Shown: one piece after another, positions 1-10,633 of the stretch
How the letters are laid out: each line of letters starts with the position of its first letter
Numbering within the stretch: position 1 is the first letter of the stretch
DNA from: Alkalibacterium pelagium
GTDB lineage: Bacteria > Bacillota > Bacilli > Lactobacillales > Carnobacteriaceae_A
Assembly: GCF_900109325.1 (NCBI RefSeq)
Contig: NZ_FNZU01000001.1
Coordinates: forward strand, 124,001 to 188,000
Direction of reading: 5' to 3'
DNA length: 64,000 nucleotides
The notes under the pieces: model-generated
What the model saw: the letters and a program-made list of their open reading frames with translations, nothing else
What the model was told of the DNA's origin: nothing
Databases searched by the model: none
Made by a program: the position numbers and the translations under genes

Positions 1-220
1 TAGTTACATCATATCCGAAAATATGCGCCTCGCCTTCATCAATTTTCAATAATGTAGTGAGCATGCGAACGGTTGTCGTCTTTCCTGCTCCGTTAGGGCC
101 TAAAAAGCCATAAACAGTTCCTTTTTCGATAGCCAGGTCAATGCTGTCCACTGCTGTAAAGGATCCAAACTGCTTTACTAGACCCTTTGTTCTGACTGCC
201 AGATCGATTGTCTGATCCAT
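1..220 (-). CDS. ABC transporter ATP-binding protein (5' part only)
   Basis: The gene starts at 220 and runs off the left edge, so only about 73 N-terminal residues are visible. They begin MDQTIDLAVRTKGLVKQFG and contain a Walker A motif GPNGAGKTT, followed by the TVRMLTTLLKIDEG stretch typical of ABC-2/DrrA-type drug or sodium export ATPases. An AAAGGAGAG ribosome binding site lies just upstream (about 227-235). The protein would energise export together with a permease encoded outside the window. It is divergent from the MerR-type regulator gene at 484, a common arrangement for a regulated efflux pump. The substrate cannot be inferred. Confidence 0.9.
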   Translation of the reverse strand, partial: MDQTIDLAVRTKGLVKQFGSFTAVDSIDLAIEKGTVYGFLGPNGAGKTTTVRMLTTLLKIDEGEAHIFGYDVT

Positions 221-483
221 CTCTACCACTCTCCTTTTTTGTTGAAGACAGATACTGATAATGATTTTAAAGTGATCAGCTGCCTTTTCAGCCTTCTCTA
301 CTAGTGTACTACATTGATGCAAGTTGTAAGGTGTAAAAAAGTAAAAGCTGTGACTACAGGCTCATAAATACTTAAATTTACTATGTACTTTAATCTTTAA
401 CTTTATATTAGTGTATACTGAAATGGTCAGAGCGAGTCAAATAATGACTAGCCCAGTGTACTTGTAACTAGGGAGGACAGACA

Positions 484-1230
484 ATGAGAGGCATAGACAT
501 TGCCAGAATTTGCGTTATATCTACCAGCACGTTGAAACACTATGAAGAGTGGGGACTAGTTCCTGAGATCCCAAGAACTGAAAGTGGGCATCGTCAATAC
601 TCAGATACTCACCTCAGTTATTTCAAAAGCATAGTCAAGTTGAATATCGGATACGGAATGGGGTTATTCAAAGAAATCATGCCTCTGATACAGCAGAAGG
701 AGTTTCTAAAGGCGCTCTGGATAGTTAACGCTTCACAGGCTGATCTTCAGAAAGAAAGAATTCAAGCTGAACAGGTCATTACTATGCTGGAAACAGAAGA
801 GGTAGAATGGATCGATCAGATGAAACATAAGAATGTGACCTATACTATCGGAGAAGTTGCTGAAATAGCGGGAGTAAGAACATCTGCCATACGTCACTGG
901 GAAAAAGAGCAGTTAATCATACCTACACGTGATTCAAGAAGCGGGTACCGTCTGTACACTCAAGCAGAAATAAAGCGTGTCATGATTATAAGAACGGTAT
1001 CGCGAGCAGCATGGTCATTGGATATTGTCAGGGAAGTACTTGAAGGGACAGATGTTGAGAATCTTAGACGTACAAAGGAACTGGCAGTTGAATCACTGAC
1101 TTATATCGATCAGTCACTCATTGACGGCATGAAAGCTATAGCGGAACTGACATTGCTGATTGACAGCCTAGCAGAACCTGGTGATGAGTGGACGGCTGAG
1201 AACTTAGGAAGCTATGCGTACTTCAGATAA
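484..1230 (+). CDS. MerR family regulator with two MerR DNA-binding domains
   Basis: This 248-residue protein has two MerR-type winged-helix segments. Residues 1-66 (IDIARICVISTSTLKHYEEWG, followed by a GHRQYS wing) and residues 119-185 (YTIGEVAEIAGVRTSAIRHWE, followed by a GYRLYT wing) each resemble a complete MerR HTH plus wing. The intervening 70-118 region is helical and probably a dimerisation coil. There is no recognisable ligand domain and no cysteine cluster for metal sensing. The start is supported by GGGAGGACAG upstream. The gene is divergent from the ABC ATPase at 1-220, so control of that transporter is a reasonable inference. Tandem MerR domains are uncommon, because most family members have one HTH and a C-terminal effector domain. 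Confidence 0.85.
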   Translation: MRGIDIARICVISTSTLKHYEEWGLVPEIPRTESGHRQYSDTHLSYFKSIVKLNIGYGMGLFKEIMPLIQQKEFLKALWIVNASQADLQKERIQAEQVITMLETEEVEWIDQMKHKNVTYTIGEVAEIAGVRTSAIRHWEKEQLIIPTRDSRSGYRLYTQAEIKRVMIIRTVSRAAWSLDIVREVLEGTDVENLRRTKELAVESLTYIDQSLIDGMKAIAELTLLIDSLAEPGDEWTAENLGSYAYFR

Positions 1231-1325
1231 TAGGTCGCAGAGGAGACAGGAGAGCAGGATGTTTCCTGACAAAAATCGAGGGGAAAGATGAAGGGGTAAA
1301 AAGCGATAATCCAATCGCAGTTCGG

Positions 1326-1340
1326 ATAGGTTCGACCTAT
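1326..1340. promoter_or_regulatory. Inverted repeat upstream of hprK
   Basis: ATAGGT-TCG-ACCTAT is a perfect 6-bp dyad with a 3-base loop, located about 60 bases before the hprK start. A plausible -10 element (TATGAT) follows it. It could be an operator or a short hairpin; no known regulator motif is matched. Confidence 0.3.
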
Positions 1341-1402
1341 AAAGCCTTCTCTAAATATGATATGATAAAGTCATGTTTGATAAATTGCAAAGGAGCTAAA
1401 CT

Positions 1403-2356
1403 ATGACTACTGCAGTAGTAAAAATTCACGAGCTAGTAGATGCGATGGACGATATCACCGTTGTCGTCGGTGAAGAGCATCTAGATAGAGAAATCACAAT
1501 CAGTGATCTGTCCCGTCCGGCCCTTGAGCTGACAGGGTATTTCAGCTTTTATCCACAAAATAGAATGCAGCTGCTAGGCAAAACTGAATTGTCATTTGCA
1601 GAGCGTATGACAAGTGATGAGCGTTATATTGTCATGAAGAGAATGTGCCAGGCCGATACACCTGCATTCCTCGTATCGAGAAATCAGGAACCGCCTCAGG
1701 AACTGATCAAGGCAGCTGAAGAAAAAGGTATTCCTGTTCTGTTATCTAAACGTTCAACAACCAGACTGTCTTCAAATGTTACGAATTTCCTGGAAGAGAG
1801 ACTGGCTGAGCGTATTTCTCAGCATGGTGTCTTAGTCGACATCTACGGGATGGGTGTCCTGATCATCGGAGACTCTGGTATAGGAAAATCTGAGACGGCA
1901 CTTGAACTGATCCAGCGTGGGCATCGCCTCGTTGCTGACGACAGAGTCGAACTTTACATGATGGATGAGCGCCGGATCATAGGAGAACCGCCTGAAATCT
2001 TAAGACATCTGATCGAAATCAGAGGGATCGGTGTTATCGATGTAGTCAATCTGTTTGGAGTAGGATCGATCCGTTCCAAGAAAACAGTAGATCTGGTCAT
2101 CAACCTGGAACATTGGGACAAGAACCGCCAGTACGATCGTCTAGGACACAATCTTGACAATATGCGTTTCTTTAATGTCGATATTCCAAAACTGTCGATT
2201 CCAGTGAAAGTTGGGCGTAACCTATCTATCATTATTGAAATAGCCACGATGAATATTCGTGCTAAAGAAATGGGTTATGATGCGACTAAGACATTCGAAA
2301 CGAACCTGAATAATCTGATTCAGCAGAACACTCTGGATAATCAGCAGAATAATTAA
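1403..2356 (+). CDS. hprK: HPr kinase/phosphorylase
   Basis: This bifunctional enzyme phosphorylates and dephosphorylates Ser46 of HPr and so controls CcpA-dependent carbon catabolite repression in Firmicutes. The 317-residue length is normal. The N-terminal regulatory domain (about 1-130) is followed by the kinase domain with the Walker A motif GDSGIGKSE at 156-164 and the family signature EIRGIGVIDV near 205-214. A ribosome binding site AAAGGAG precedes ATG 1403. It is the first gene of a tight run hprK-lgt-gpsA-galU (gaps 13, 23 and 48 bases), as in many Bacilli. Its presence agrees with the CcpA-type site found upstream of the xylanase gene in this window. Confidence 0.98.
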   Translation: MTTAVVKIHELVDAMDDITVVVGEEHLDREITISDLSRPALELTGYFSFYPQNRMQLLGKTELSFAERMTSDERYIVMKRMCQADTPAFLVSRNQEPPQELIKAAEEKGIPVLLSKRSTTRLSSNVTNFLEERLAERISQHGVLVDIYGMGVLIIGDSGIGKSETALELIQRGHRLVADDRVELYMMDERRIIGEPPEILRHLIEIRGIGVIDVVNLFGVGSIRSKKTVDLVINLEHWDKNRQYDRLGHNLDNMRFFNVDIPKLSIPVKVGRNLSIIIEIATMNIRAKEMGYDATKTFETNLNNLIQQNTLDNQQNN

Positions 2357-2369
2357 TGGAGGAAATTGT

Positions 2370-3248
2370 ATGAACAGTATTATAAGTAGCGTAGATCCTA
2401 TCGCATTTCGTCTCGGCCCATTAGAAGTGGCCTGGTACGGCATTATCATTGTGACGGGGATGTTTGCGGCAGTCTGGCTGAGCATGAAAGAATCGGGTAG
2501 AAGAGGCATCGAAGAAGATTTTATTGTCGATATGGCCTTCTGGATCATTCCTGCCGGTATAATTGGAGCACGGTTGTATTATGTGCTATTCGAACTTCAG
2601 ACCTACCTCGCCGATCCAATCAGGATCTTTTACTTCTGGGAAGGTGGGCTTGCTATATATGGCGGTCTGATTCTCGGTTTTATTACACTATACTGGTACG
2701 CGAACAAGCGGAACGTTCCTTTATGGTTGCTGGTTGATATTCTCGCCCCTCACGTTATGCTAGCACAGGCAATCGGCCGCTGGGGCAATTTCATCAACCA
2801 GGAGGCTCACGGAACAGAAGTCACACGACAGTTTCTGGAAAGGCTGCAGCTTCCTGATTTTATCATTAACCAGATGAACATCGACGGCAGTTACTATCAC
2901 CCGACGTTCCTTTATGAGTCCGTTTGGAATCTGATCGGCTTTGCCATTCTTATGACTCTGCGAGCTAAAACGAAACTGTTCAGACGTGGAGAAGTGTTCT
3001 TCAGCTACCTCATATGGTACGGATTCGGTCGTTTCTTTATCGAAGGTCTGCGTACAGACAGTTTATATATTGGTGGAGGACTGAGAGTATCACAAGTACT
3101 TTCACTTGTGCTGTTCGTTGTCGGTATTGGACTGATCATCTACAGAAGATTATATGTCTACCCGACACCGCCTTATTATGCGGTCGGTATCGAACCTGAA
3201 AAGATATTTGAAGAGAAGCGCCGGAAATATGAGAAAAGTAAGAAGTAA
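2370..3248 (+). CDS. lgt: Prolipoprotein diacylglyceryl transferase
   Basis: Lgt transfers diacylglycerol from phosphatidylglycerol to the lipobox cysteine of prelipoproteins in the cytoplasmic membrane. The 292-residue protein has about seven hydrophobic segments. It carries the conserved signature region around 133-142 (QAIGRWGNFINQEAHG, with the essential Arg, Asn and His-containing motif) and the C-terminal YGFGRFFIEGLR motif. GGAGG precedes ATG 2370. It lies 13 bases after hprK and should be co-transcribed. Its substrates include the lipoproteins encoded at 14670 and 48272. Confidence 0.98.
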   Translation: MNSIISSVDPIAFRLGPLEVAWYGIIIVTGMFAAVWLSMKESGRRGIEEDFIVDMAFWIIPAGIIGARLYYVLFELQTYLADPIRIFYFWEGGLAIYGGLILGFITLYWYANKRNVPLWLLVDILAPHVMLAQAIGRWGNFINQEAHGTEVTRQFLERLQLPDFIINQMNIDGSYYHPTFLYESVWNLIGFAILMTLRAKTKLFRRGEVFFSYLIWYGFGRFFIEGLRTDSLYIGGGLRVSQVLSLVLFVVGIGLIIYRRLYVYPTPPYYAVGIEPEKIFEEKRRKYEKSKK

Positions 3249-3271
3249 GTCATGAGTGAGGAGAGAAAGCA

Positions 3272-4273
3272 GTGAACAAGACGATTGCTGTACTAGGAGC
3301 AGGATCCTGGGGAAGTGCCCTGGCTACTGTCCTCTTTGAGAACGGACATGACGTCAGACTCTGGACAAGAGACCCTCATCAGGCAGAAGAAATTACCCGG
3401 AACCATACAAATAAACACTACCTTCCAGAATTCACATTTCCTGAAGGAGTTACGGCTAGCATTGACCTGAAAGAAGTGATAGCAGATGCAGATATCATTC
3501 TGTTTGTCATTCCGACAAAGGGGATCCGACAGACTGCAGAACAGGTCAATGCACTTCTCGACCATAAAGTGACGGTGGTCCATGCTTCAAAAGGACTAGA
3601 GGCCGACACACATAAACGTATATCGACCATACTTGAAGAAGAGATTGAGCCTGACCGGATGACCGGTATTGTAGCCCTGTCCGGGCCCAGCCATGCAGAG
3701 GAAGTCGTAGCGAAAGATCTGACGACTATTACGGCCGCATCTGAAAATATAGAAGCAGCCAGACTGACTCAGAATATATTTTTAAATGATTACTTCAGAG
3801 TTTACACAAATGAAGATATCATAGGAGTGGAAATCGGAGCGGCATTGAAGAATATCATTGCTTTGGGAGCAGGAGTGATTGCAGGCCTGGGCTTTGGTGA
3901 CAATGCCAAGGCCGGTCTAGTGACACGAGGCCTTGCTGAAATCAGCAGACTGGGGATAGAGCTGGGCGCAGACCCATTGACATTTATGGGATTGAGCGGA
4001 GTTGGAGACCTTATCGTCACTTGCACGAGCCCACATTCCAGAAACTGGCGCGCAGGCTATCAGATCGGTAAAGGTAAAAAGGTGGAAACAATTCTTGATG
4101 AAATGGGCATGGTTGTTGAAGGAATCTCCACCACCAAGGCAGCATATGAACTGGCTCAAGAGTTCAATATTGAAATGCCGATCACGGAAGCTATTTATAA
4201 CGTCGTTTACAATGACTCTGATGTGAAATATGTTATACTTAATCTAATGCAGCGTGAAGGAAAGTCTGAATAA
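3272..4273 (+). CDS. gpsA: NAD(P)H-dependent glycerol-3-phosphate dehydrogenase
   Basis: GpsA reduces dihydroxyacetone phosphate to sn-glycerol-3-phosphate for phospholipid synthesis. The 333-residue protein has an N-terminal Rossmann motif [10 protein letters not shown] (8-17), the HASKGLE segment near 107-113, the catalytic Lys region [11 protein letters not shown] and the GVGDLIVTC motif. Translation begins at GTG 3272 with GAGGAGAG just upstream. It sits between lgt and galU in the envelope-precursor operon. Confidence 0.98.
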   Translation: MNKTIAVLGAGSWGSALATVLFENGHDVRLWTRDPHQAEEITRNHTNKHYLPEFTFPEGVTASIDLKEVIADADIILFVIPTKGIRQTAEQVNALLDHKVTVVHASKGLEADTHKRISTILEEEIEPDRMTGIVALSGPSHAEEVVAKDLTTITAASENIEAARLTQNIFLNDYFRVYTNEDIIGVEIGAALKNIIALGAGVIAGLGFGDNAKAGLVTRGLAEISRLGIELGADPLTFMGLSGVGDLIVTCTSPHSRNWRAGYQIGKGKKVETILDEMGMVVEGISTTKAAYELAQEFNIEMPITEAIYNVVYNDSDVKYVILNLMQREGKSE

Positions 4274-4321
4274 ATTAATGTTGAAAGCGCGTATACTTAA
4301 GATAAGAAGGAGTAGAGAAGT

Positions 4322-5257
4322 ATGCAGAAAGTAAGAAAAGCCATTATTCCAGCAGCGGGATACGGCACACGGTTTTTACCTGCAACAAAGGCTATGCCAA
4401 AAGAGATGATTCCAATTGTGGACAAACCGACGATTCAGTTTATCGTAGAGGAAGCTATCGCATCTGGAATCGAAGATATTCTGATTATTACGGGTAAATT
4501 GAAGCGCCCCATCGAAGATCACTTTGATTCTAACCCGGAGCTGGAAGAGAATCTTCGAGCAAAAGGAAAAGATGAACTGCTGGAACTAGTTGAAGAAACA
4601 ACTGGACTGAACCTGTATTTTGCCAGACAGGCGTATCCTTTGGGACTGGGTCATGCAGTTCTTCAAGCGAAAGCTTTTGTAGGCAACGAACCTTTTGTCA
4701 TTATGCTGGGAGACGATGTCATGGCTGATGAAGTGCCTTTGACTAAGCAGCTGATCGAGGGATATGAGAAGACTCATGCCTCAAATATTGCTGTAATGAA
4801 AGTGCCGCACGAAGAAACATCCAGTTACGGTATCATCGATCCTGAAGCTGAGGCAGGGGAAGGTTTATACAACGTACGCAAGTTTGTTGAAAAACCTGAT
4901 CCGGATGAAGCGCCCAGTGATCTGGCGATTATCGGCCGTTATCTGATGACCCCGGAGATTTTTGATATCCTTGAAAATCTTGAGCCTGGAAAAGGTGGAG
5001 AAATCCAGCTCACCGATGCGATCGATATACTGAATAAGACACAGCGCGTGTTTGCCAAGGAATTCAAAGGTGAACGTTACGATGTTGGAGACAAGTTCGG
5101 GTTCCTGAAAACAACAATTCAATATGGTTTGAAACATCCTCAAGTGAAAGACAACTTAAGACAGTACATTGTTGACCTTGCTAAAGATCTTGAGAATGGC
5201 AGCGTAGATAATAAGATGGATGCAGAAGCTCATGAACTTGAGCATGCAAAAGAGTAA
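4322..5257 (+). CDS. galU: UTP-glucose-1-phosphate uridylyltransferase
   Basis: The enzyme makes UDP-glucose from UTP and glucose-1-phosphate for glycolipid, teichoic acid and polysaccharide synthesis. The N-terminal nucleotide-binding motif [19 protein letters not shown] and the downstream VEKP and GEIQLTDAI motifs are diagnostic. The 311-residue length is slightly longer than usual because of an acidic tail. AGAAGGAG lies before ATG 4322. It closes the hprK-lgt-gpsA-galU run and acts on the product of phosphoglucomutase, encoded 1.3 kb further on. Confidence 0.97.
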   Translation: MQKVRKAIIPAAGYGTRFLPATKAMPKEMIPIVDKPTIQFIVEEAIASGIEDILIITGKLKRPIEDHFDSNPELEENLRAKGKDELLELVEETTGLNLYFARQAYPLGLGHAVLQAKAFVGNEPFVIMLGDDVMADEVPLTKQLIEGYEKTHASNIAVMKVPHEETSSYGIIDPEAEAGEGLYNVRKFVEKPDPDEAPSDLAIIGRYLMTPEIFDILENLEPGKGGEIQLTDAIDILNKTQRVFAKEFKGERYDVGDKFGFLKTTIQYGLKHPQVKDNLRQYIVDLAKDLENGSVDNKMDAEAHELEHAKE

Positions 5258-5286
5258 AGCAGACAGAAGACGATAGTCAAGTCAGG

Positions 5287-5339
5287 CTCCTTTTATAGTA
5301 AACAGAAGAGCTTTAACTGTTTATTGTAAGGGGAGTTTT
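5287..5339 (+). terminator. Long imperfect hairpin after galU
   Basis: CTCCTTTTATAGTAAACAG pairs imperfectly with CTGTTTATTGTAAGGGGAG across a short loop, followed by TTTTGCTC. It sits between galU and the trxB promoter and probably ends the hprK operon. The U-tract is short, so termination may be incomplete. Confidence 0.6.
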
Positions 5340-5343
5340 GCTC

Positions 5344-5371
5344 TTGACTTATTGTTTATATCTAGTATACT
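5344..5371 (+). promoter_or_regulatory. Sigma-A-type promoter of trxB
   Basis: TTGACT (5344-5349) and TATACT (5366-5371) are separated by 16 bases, close to the vegetative consensus. The predicted transcript has a leader of about 75 bases before trxB, containing a small dyad ACTTAC-AAAAA-GTAAGT of unknown role. Confidence 0.65.
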
Positions 5372-5413
5372 TATAAAGGAAGTAATTAACTTACAAAAAG
5401 TAAGTAGGAATGA

Positions 5414-6406
<993 letters not shown>

Positions 6407-6423
6407 TTTAATAAGAAGATGAA

Positions 6424-6461
6424 GCAGAGCCAGGAATAACGCATTTCGGGCTCTGTTTTTG
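6424..6461 (+). terminator. Intrinsic terminator of trxB
   Basis: The stem pairs CAGAGCC with GGCTCTG and is followed directly by five T residues. Confidence 0.8.
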
Positions 6462-6563
6462 TTCCAACGTGTATACTTTTTTCATGCAAGATTTCAGTAA
6501 AAATGTTACAATGGAAAAAGAAAAGAAAGCGGATAATTAATCATGCAGAAAAGAGGGTATATA

Positions 6564-8291
6564 ATGGAATGGAAAGACACATACGAAACATGGCTTGATT
6601 TTGATGACTTGGATGAACAGGTGAGATCAGACCTTGAAAAGAACAAAGATGACGAATCAGCATTGGAGGAGGCTTTTTACACTTCTCTGGAATTTGGAAC
6701 AGCAGGCATGCGTGGGATCATTGGAGCTGGAACGAATCGAATGAACTATTACACTGTGCGTCAGGCAACTGAAGGACTCGCCCTGTTTCTGGAGAGTCAG
6801 GGAAGAGAGTTTGCAGAACGCGGCGTTGCGATTGCTTATGATTCACGTCATATGTCAAAAGAATTCGCACTGGAGTCTGCCAAGACATTAGCTGCGCATA
6901 ACATTAAAGCTTATGTTTTTGAAGACCTTCGTCCGACGCCTGAACTGTCATTTGCCGTTCGCCATTTCAAAGCAGCAGCAGGAATCATGATCACTGCAAG
7001 TCACAATCCACCTGAGTATAATGGGTACAAGGTATATGGAGAAGATGGAGGCCAGCTGCCACCTAAAGAAGCCGATGAGCTGACCGACTATGTCAGAAGT
7101 GTCACCGATATTTTGTCTATAGACACACTTACCGAAGACGAAGCAAAAGAAAAAGGACTGCTCAAAATCGTCGGTAAAGATGTCGACCGTGTGTACTTAG
7201 ATTATTTAAGAACAGTGACAATCGATCAGGAACTGGCAGATCGTCAGGGACGCCACATTAAAATCGTCTTTACTCCTCTTCACGGAACAGGAAAAATGCT
7301 CGGAGTCAAAGCACTTGAACAGGCTGGATTCAAGAAAGTATCTCTAGTCGAAGAGCAAGCGGAAGCCGACCCGGATTTCTCGACTGTAAAATCACCGAAT
7401 CCTGAAGATCCTGAAGCCTTTAAACTGGCTATCGAACAAGGTAAAAAAGAAGATGCAGATGTGCTGATAGCAACTGATCCCGACGCAGATCGTCTGGGGA
7501 TGGCTGTCAAGACTTCAGATGGACATTACGAAGTACTCAGCGGAAACCAGATTGCGAGTCTGATGATTGAGTATATCCTTAAGGCTCATACTAAAAAAGG
7601 AACACTCCCTGCTAACAGCGTGATCATCAAATCGATTGTTTCCAGTGAACTCCCATCTGTCATAGCTGACAAGTATGGAGTGGAATCTGTCAATGTGCTT
7701 ACTGGATTCAAGTTTATTGCAGAAAAAATCAAGCAGTACGAAACGAGCCATAGTCATACGTTCATGTTCGGATTTGAGGAAAGCTACGGGTATCTCGTCC
7801 AGCCGTTTGTCAGAGACAAAGATGCCATCCAGGCTCTAGTTATGGTCGCTGAAATGGCTGCACATTATAAAGAAGAAGGCTTCAGCTGTTTTGATGCCCT
7901 GCATGACTTGTATCATCAGTATGGACATTTCAAAGAAAAGACCATATCCATCAAGATGGAAGGGATGGAAGGCACCAAGAAAATTAATAATCTTATGAAT
8001 GCTCTGAGAAACCAAGCTCCATCTCAGTTTGGTGATATCAAAGTCTGCAAAGTGGAAGACTTCCAGGAACAGACAGTAAAAACTAAGACTGGTGAAGACG
8101 CAATTGATCTGCCAAAAGCCAATGTTTTGAAATACACGCTGGCTGATGGAAGCTGGATCGCAGCTAGACCATCAGGAACAGAACCTAAAATCAAGTTTTA
8201 TATTTCAGCACAGGATGACTCTGGCGTAGTTGTAGAAGAGAAAATCTCATCGTTCGAAGCAGATATTAAATCAATCATTGATGCAAATTAA
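6564..8291 (+). CDS. pgcA: Alpha-phosphoglucomutase
   Basis: The enzyme interconverts glucose-6-phosphate and glucose-1-phosphate, feeding GalU and the glycogen pathway encoded at the other end of the window. It has the catalytic serine loop TASHNPPEYNGYK, the metal site DPDADRLG, the sugar-specificity loop GFEESYGY and the phosphate-binding RPSGTEPKIKFY. I place the start at ATG 6564, because AAGAGGG ends seven bases before it. An in-frame ATG at 6543 lacks a ribosome binding site and would add seven residues. The resulting 575 residues match Firmicutes PgcA. Confidence 0.96.
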   Translation: MEWKDTYETWLDFDDLDEQVRSDLEKNKDDESALEEAFYTSLEFGTAGMRGIIGAGTNRMNYYTVRQATEGLALFLESQGREFAERGVAIAYDSRHMSKEFALESAKTLAAHNIKAYVFEDLRPTPELSFAVRHFKAAAGIMITASHNPPEYNGYKVYGEDGGQLPPKEADELTDYVRSVTDILSIDTLTEDEAKEKGLLKIVGKDVDRVYLDYLRTVTIDQELADRQGRHIKIVFTPLHGTGKMLGVKALEQAGFKKVSLVEEQAEADPDFSTVKSPNPEDPEAFKLAIEQGKKEDADVLIATDPDADRLGMAVKTSDGHYEVLSGNQIASLMIEYILKAHTKKGTLPANSVIIKSIVSSELPSVIADKYGVESVNVLTGFKFIAEKIKQYETSHSHTFMFGFEESYGYLVQPFVRDKDAIQALVMVAEMAAHYKEEGFSCFDALHDLYHQYGHFKEKTISIKMEGMEGTKKINNLMNALRNQAPSQFGDIKVCKVEDFQEQTVKTKTGEDAIDLPKANVLKYTLADGSWIAARPSGTEPKIKFYISAQDDSGVVVEEKISSFEADIKSIIDAN

Positions 8292-8320
8292 GGGCTGATT
8301 GTTTAGGGGGGTGATAAAAA

Positions 8321-8518
8321 ATGAAAAAGAATGTCGGGAAAACTGACCGTACGATTCGTCTCATTTTAGCTGTCGCAGTCTTTCCTATGCTGTTCGTTTT
8401 AGATGGACCGGCAAGATTTATGGGACTGGCTTTTCTCCCGCTTTTAGGGACTGCGCTCACCCGCCGTTGTGGGGCCTACGCTTTGATTGGGACCAGTACA
8501 TGTGAAAGAGAAAGTTAA
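8321..8518 (+). CDS. Small membrane protein, DUF2892/YgaP-like
   Basis: This is a 65-residue protein with the family start MKKNVGKTDRTIRLILA, two hydrophobic segments (about 13-30 and 33-46) and the C-terminal CGAYALIG motif typical of DUF2892 inner membrane proteins. GGGGGGTGA lies upstream of ATG 8321. It follows pgcA by 29 bases and precedes a strong terminator, so it is likely the last gene of the pgcA transcript. The function of the family is not established; some members are fused to rhodanese domains. Confidence 0.85.
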   Translation: MKKNVGKTDRTIRLILAVAVFPMLFVLDGPARFMGLAFLPLLGTALTRRCGAYALIGTSTCERES

Positions 8519-8526
8519 ACTATTAG

Positions 8527-8561
8527 ACCATTGGACAGTTAAATCAGTCCAATGGTTTTTT
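8527..8561 (+). terminator. Intrinsic terminator after the DUF2892 gene
   Basis: A perfect 10-bp stem ACCATTGGAC/GTCCAATGGT with a T-run ends the pgcA transcript. Confidence 0.9.
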
Positions 8562-8680
8562 AGTATGAACAGGATATGACTATTCATGAGCAGAGTATAC
8601 ATGACACGCCAGGAATGTTATAATAAATAAACTGCTAAGGTTAGTTGATAGGTATGTGGTCAGAGTAAAGGAGTGGCATA

Positions 8681-9568
8681 ATGAACGAACATTTAGAATT
8701 GGTGATTATTACAGGTATGAGCGGAGCAGGTAAGACAGTAGCCATGCAGAGTTTTGAAGATATGGGATACTATTGCATCGATAATATGCCTCCAAACCTC
8801 CTTCCGACCTTCTGGAAACTGGTTAGAGAAACTGGACAGTTCAGTAAGATTGCCTTAGTTATGGATCTTAGAATGCAGGATTTTTTTGAAGAGATAAATA
8901 AGGCAATCGCGACGATGGACAATACGCCTCTTATTCGAACGCGTATTGTGTTTCTGGACGCGACTAACGAAGAACTGGTCACCAGATATAAAGAATCTCG
9001 TCGGGCTCATCCATTGGCAAAAAATGAACGAACTATTGAAGGAATCAAGAAAGAAAGAGAGCTGCTGAAGGACATTCGTATGAAAGCTCAGGTCGTTATT
9101 GATACCAGCACTATTACGCCACGTCAGTTGAGAGAAAAACTGATCGAGAAATTCAAAGTACAAGAAAAAGAAATGTTCAGAGTTGAAATGGTCTCATTTG
9201 GTTTCAAATACGGTGTACCTATTGATGCTGATATAGTAATGGATGTCAGGTTCCTTCCTAACCCGCACTACATCCCAGAACTGAAGCCACAGACTGGACT
9301 GGATAAAGATGTGTATGATTACGTCATGCAGCAGCCTGAGACTGAATCATTCTATAAGAAATTCACAGATCTGCTGGAATATACACTTCCAGGGTATAAG
9401 AAAGAAGGAAAAAGCAATCTGACTGTTGCTATTGGCTGCACTGGGGGTAAACACCGATCAGTTGCCTTAGTTGAACGGATTGCGAATAAAATCAAAGCTG
9501 ACGGCTATCCTGTCAATGTTTCACACAGAGACAAGGATAAAGTAAAGGAGTCCATTGTACGGTCATGA
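8681..9568 (+). CDS. rapZ: RNase adapter/nucleotide-binding protein RapZ (YvcJ)
   Basis: The 295-residue protein has an N-terminal P-loop GMSGAGKTV (12-20) and the C-terminal domain with TVAIGCTGGKHRSVALVE, the strongly conserved RapZ/YvcJ motif. In Bacillus YvcJ hydrolyses nucleotides and affects competence; in E. coli RapZ controls GlmZ decay. It overlaps yvcK by four bases, and whiA follows, giving the universal Firmicutes trio. AAAGGAG precedes ATG 8681. Confidence 0.97.
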   Translation: MNEHLELVIITGMSGAGKTVAMQSFEDMGYYCIDNMPPNLLPTFWKLVRETGQFSKIALVMDLRMQDFFEEINKAIATMDNTPLIRTRIVFLDATNEELVTRYKESRRAHPLAKNERTIEGIKKERELLKDIRMKAQVVIDTSTITPRQLREKLIEKFKVQEKEMFRVEMVSFGFKYGVPIDADIVMDVRFLPNPHYIPELKPQTGLDKDVYDYVMQQPETESFYKKFTDLLEYTLPGYKKEGKSNLTVAIGCTGGKHRSVALVERIANKIKADGYPVNVSHRDKDKVKESIVRS

Positions 9569-10590
9569 AATCATCACTAATCAATAAAAGAAGACCAAAA
9601 ATTGCCGTGATCGGCGGTGGAACAGGGTTGCCAGTTATTTTAAAAAGCCTTAAGGAAAAAGATGCAGATGTAACGGCGATCGTGACCGTTGCAGACGACG
9701 GAGGGAGCAGCGGGGCGTTGAGAAAAAGCTTCAACGCCGTTCCTCCAGGCGACCTGAGAAATGTACTTATTGCTCTGTCAGAAATACCAGAACTGCAGAA
9801 AGAGATTTTCCAGTACAGGTTCAAGTCTCAGGACGAGGCATTATCAGGGCATACAATCGGAAATCTGATTATTCAGGCTACAGCCGATATGCGGGGGAAT
9901 ATCTATGATGCGGTCCAGCTGCTGGCTAAAATGATGCATGTGAAAGGGCACGTTTACCCTGCTGCCGAAGAACCGCTTGTCCTTCATGCGCGCTATATGG
10001 ATGGATCGACCCAGACCGGAGAATCACAAATTCCCAAAAGTGGTAAAATGATCGATTACGTTGCAGTTTCATGTGTGGAAGGAAGAAAGCCCGTTCAAGC
10101 CAGTAGAAAGGTCATTTCAGCTATTATGGATGCTGATATGGTTGTTCTGGGACCAGGAAGCCTTTTTACCAGTATTCTCCCGAATCTGATGATTCCTGAT
10201 ATTGGAAAAGCAGTTATGGAAACAGAAGCCAATGTGGTATACATCTCTAATATCATGACTCAGCTGGGTGAAACGGAAGGCCTGTCTGATGCGGATCATC
10301 TCCGTGTCTTGCACAAACATCTCGGGAAACGATTCGTGGATATCGCAATTACTAATATTGGGAAGGTACCTGAACAGTATATCGACCAGGAAGCCAATGA
10401 AGAATTTCTGCTTCAAGTCGATCATGATTTTAAAGGGCTAAGCGATGAAGTGCCACTGATTATTTCTGATGATTTTCTGGAATTGACTCCAAAAGGTGTC
10501 TACCATGATGGAGAAAAAGTTGCTGAAGAAATATTCCGTACAGCATTTAACAGCCAGCGTAAGATTAAACAGTATTTTGAAAACAACTAA
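9565..10590 (+). CDS. yvcK: Gluconeogenesis factor YvcK
   Basis: YvcK is a UDP-sugar-binding protein of the CofD-like fold, needed for growth on gluconeogenic carbon sources and for normal cell shape. It has the N-terminal GGGTGLPVIL motif, ADDGGSSGALR and the PPGDLRNVL segment, then GPGSLFTSILPNL. The start overlaps the end of rapZ (ATGA), indicating translational coupling. The 341-residue length is somewhat longer than the B. subtilis protein because of the C-terminal extension. Confidence 0.97.
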   Translation: MKSSLINKRRPKIAVIGGGTGLPVILKSLKEKDADVTAIVTVADDGGSSGALRKSFNAVPPGDLRNVLIALSEIPELQKEIFQYRFKSQDEALSGHTIGNLIIQATADMRGNIYDAVQLLAKMMHVKGHVYPAAEEPLVLHARYMDGSTQTGESQIPKSGKMIDYVAVSCVEGRKPVQASRKVISAIMDADMVVLGPGSLFTSILPNLMIPDIGKAVMETEANVVYISNIMTQLGETEGLSDADHLRVLHKHLGKRFVDIAITNIGKVPEQYIDQEANEEFLLQVDHDFKGLSDEVPLIISDDFLELTPKGVYHDGEKVAEEIFRTAFNSQRKIKQYFENN

Positions 10591-10633
10591 AATTTAGATA
10601 AGCCGAGTCATTGAAAGTAAGGAAGTGAACCTA

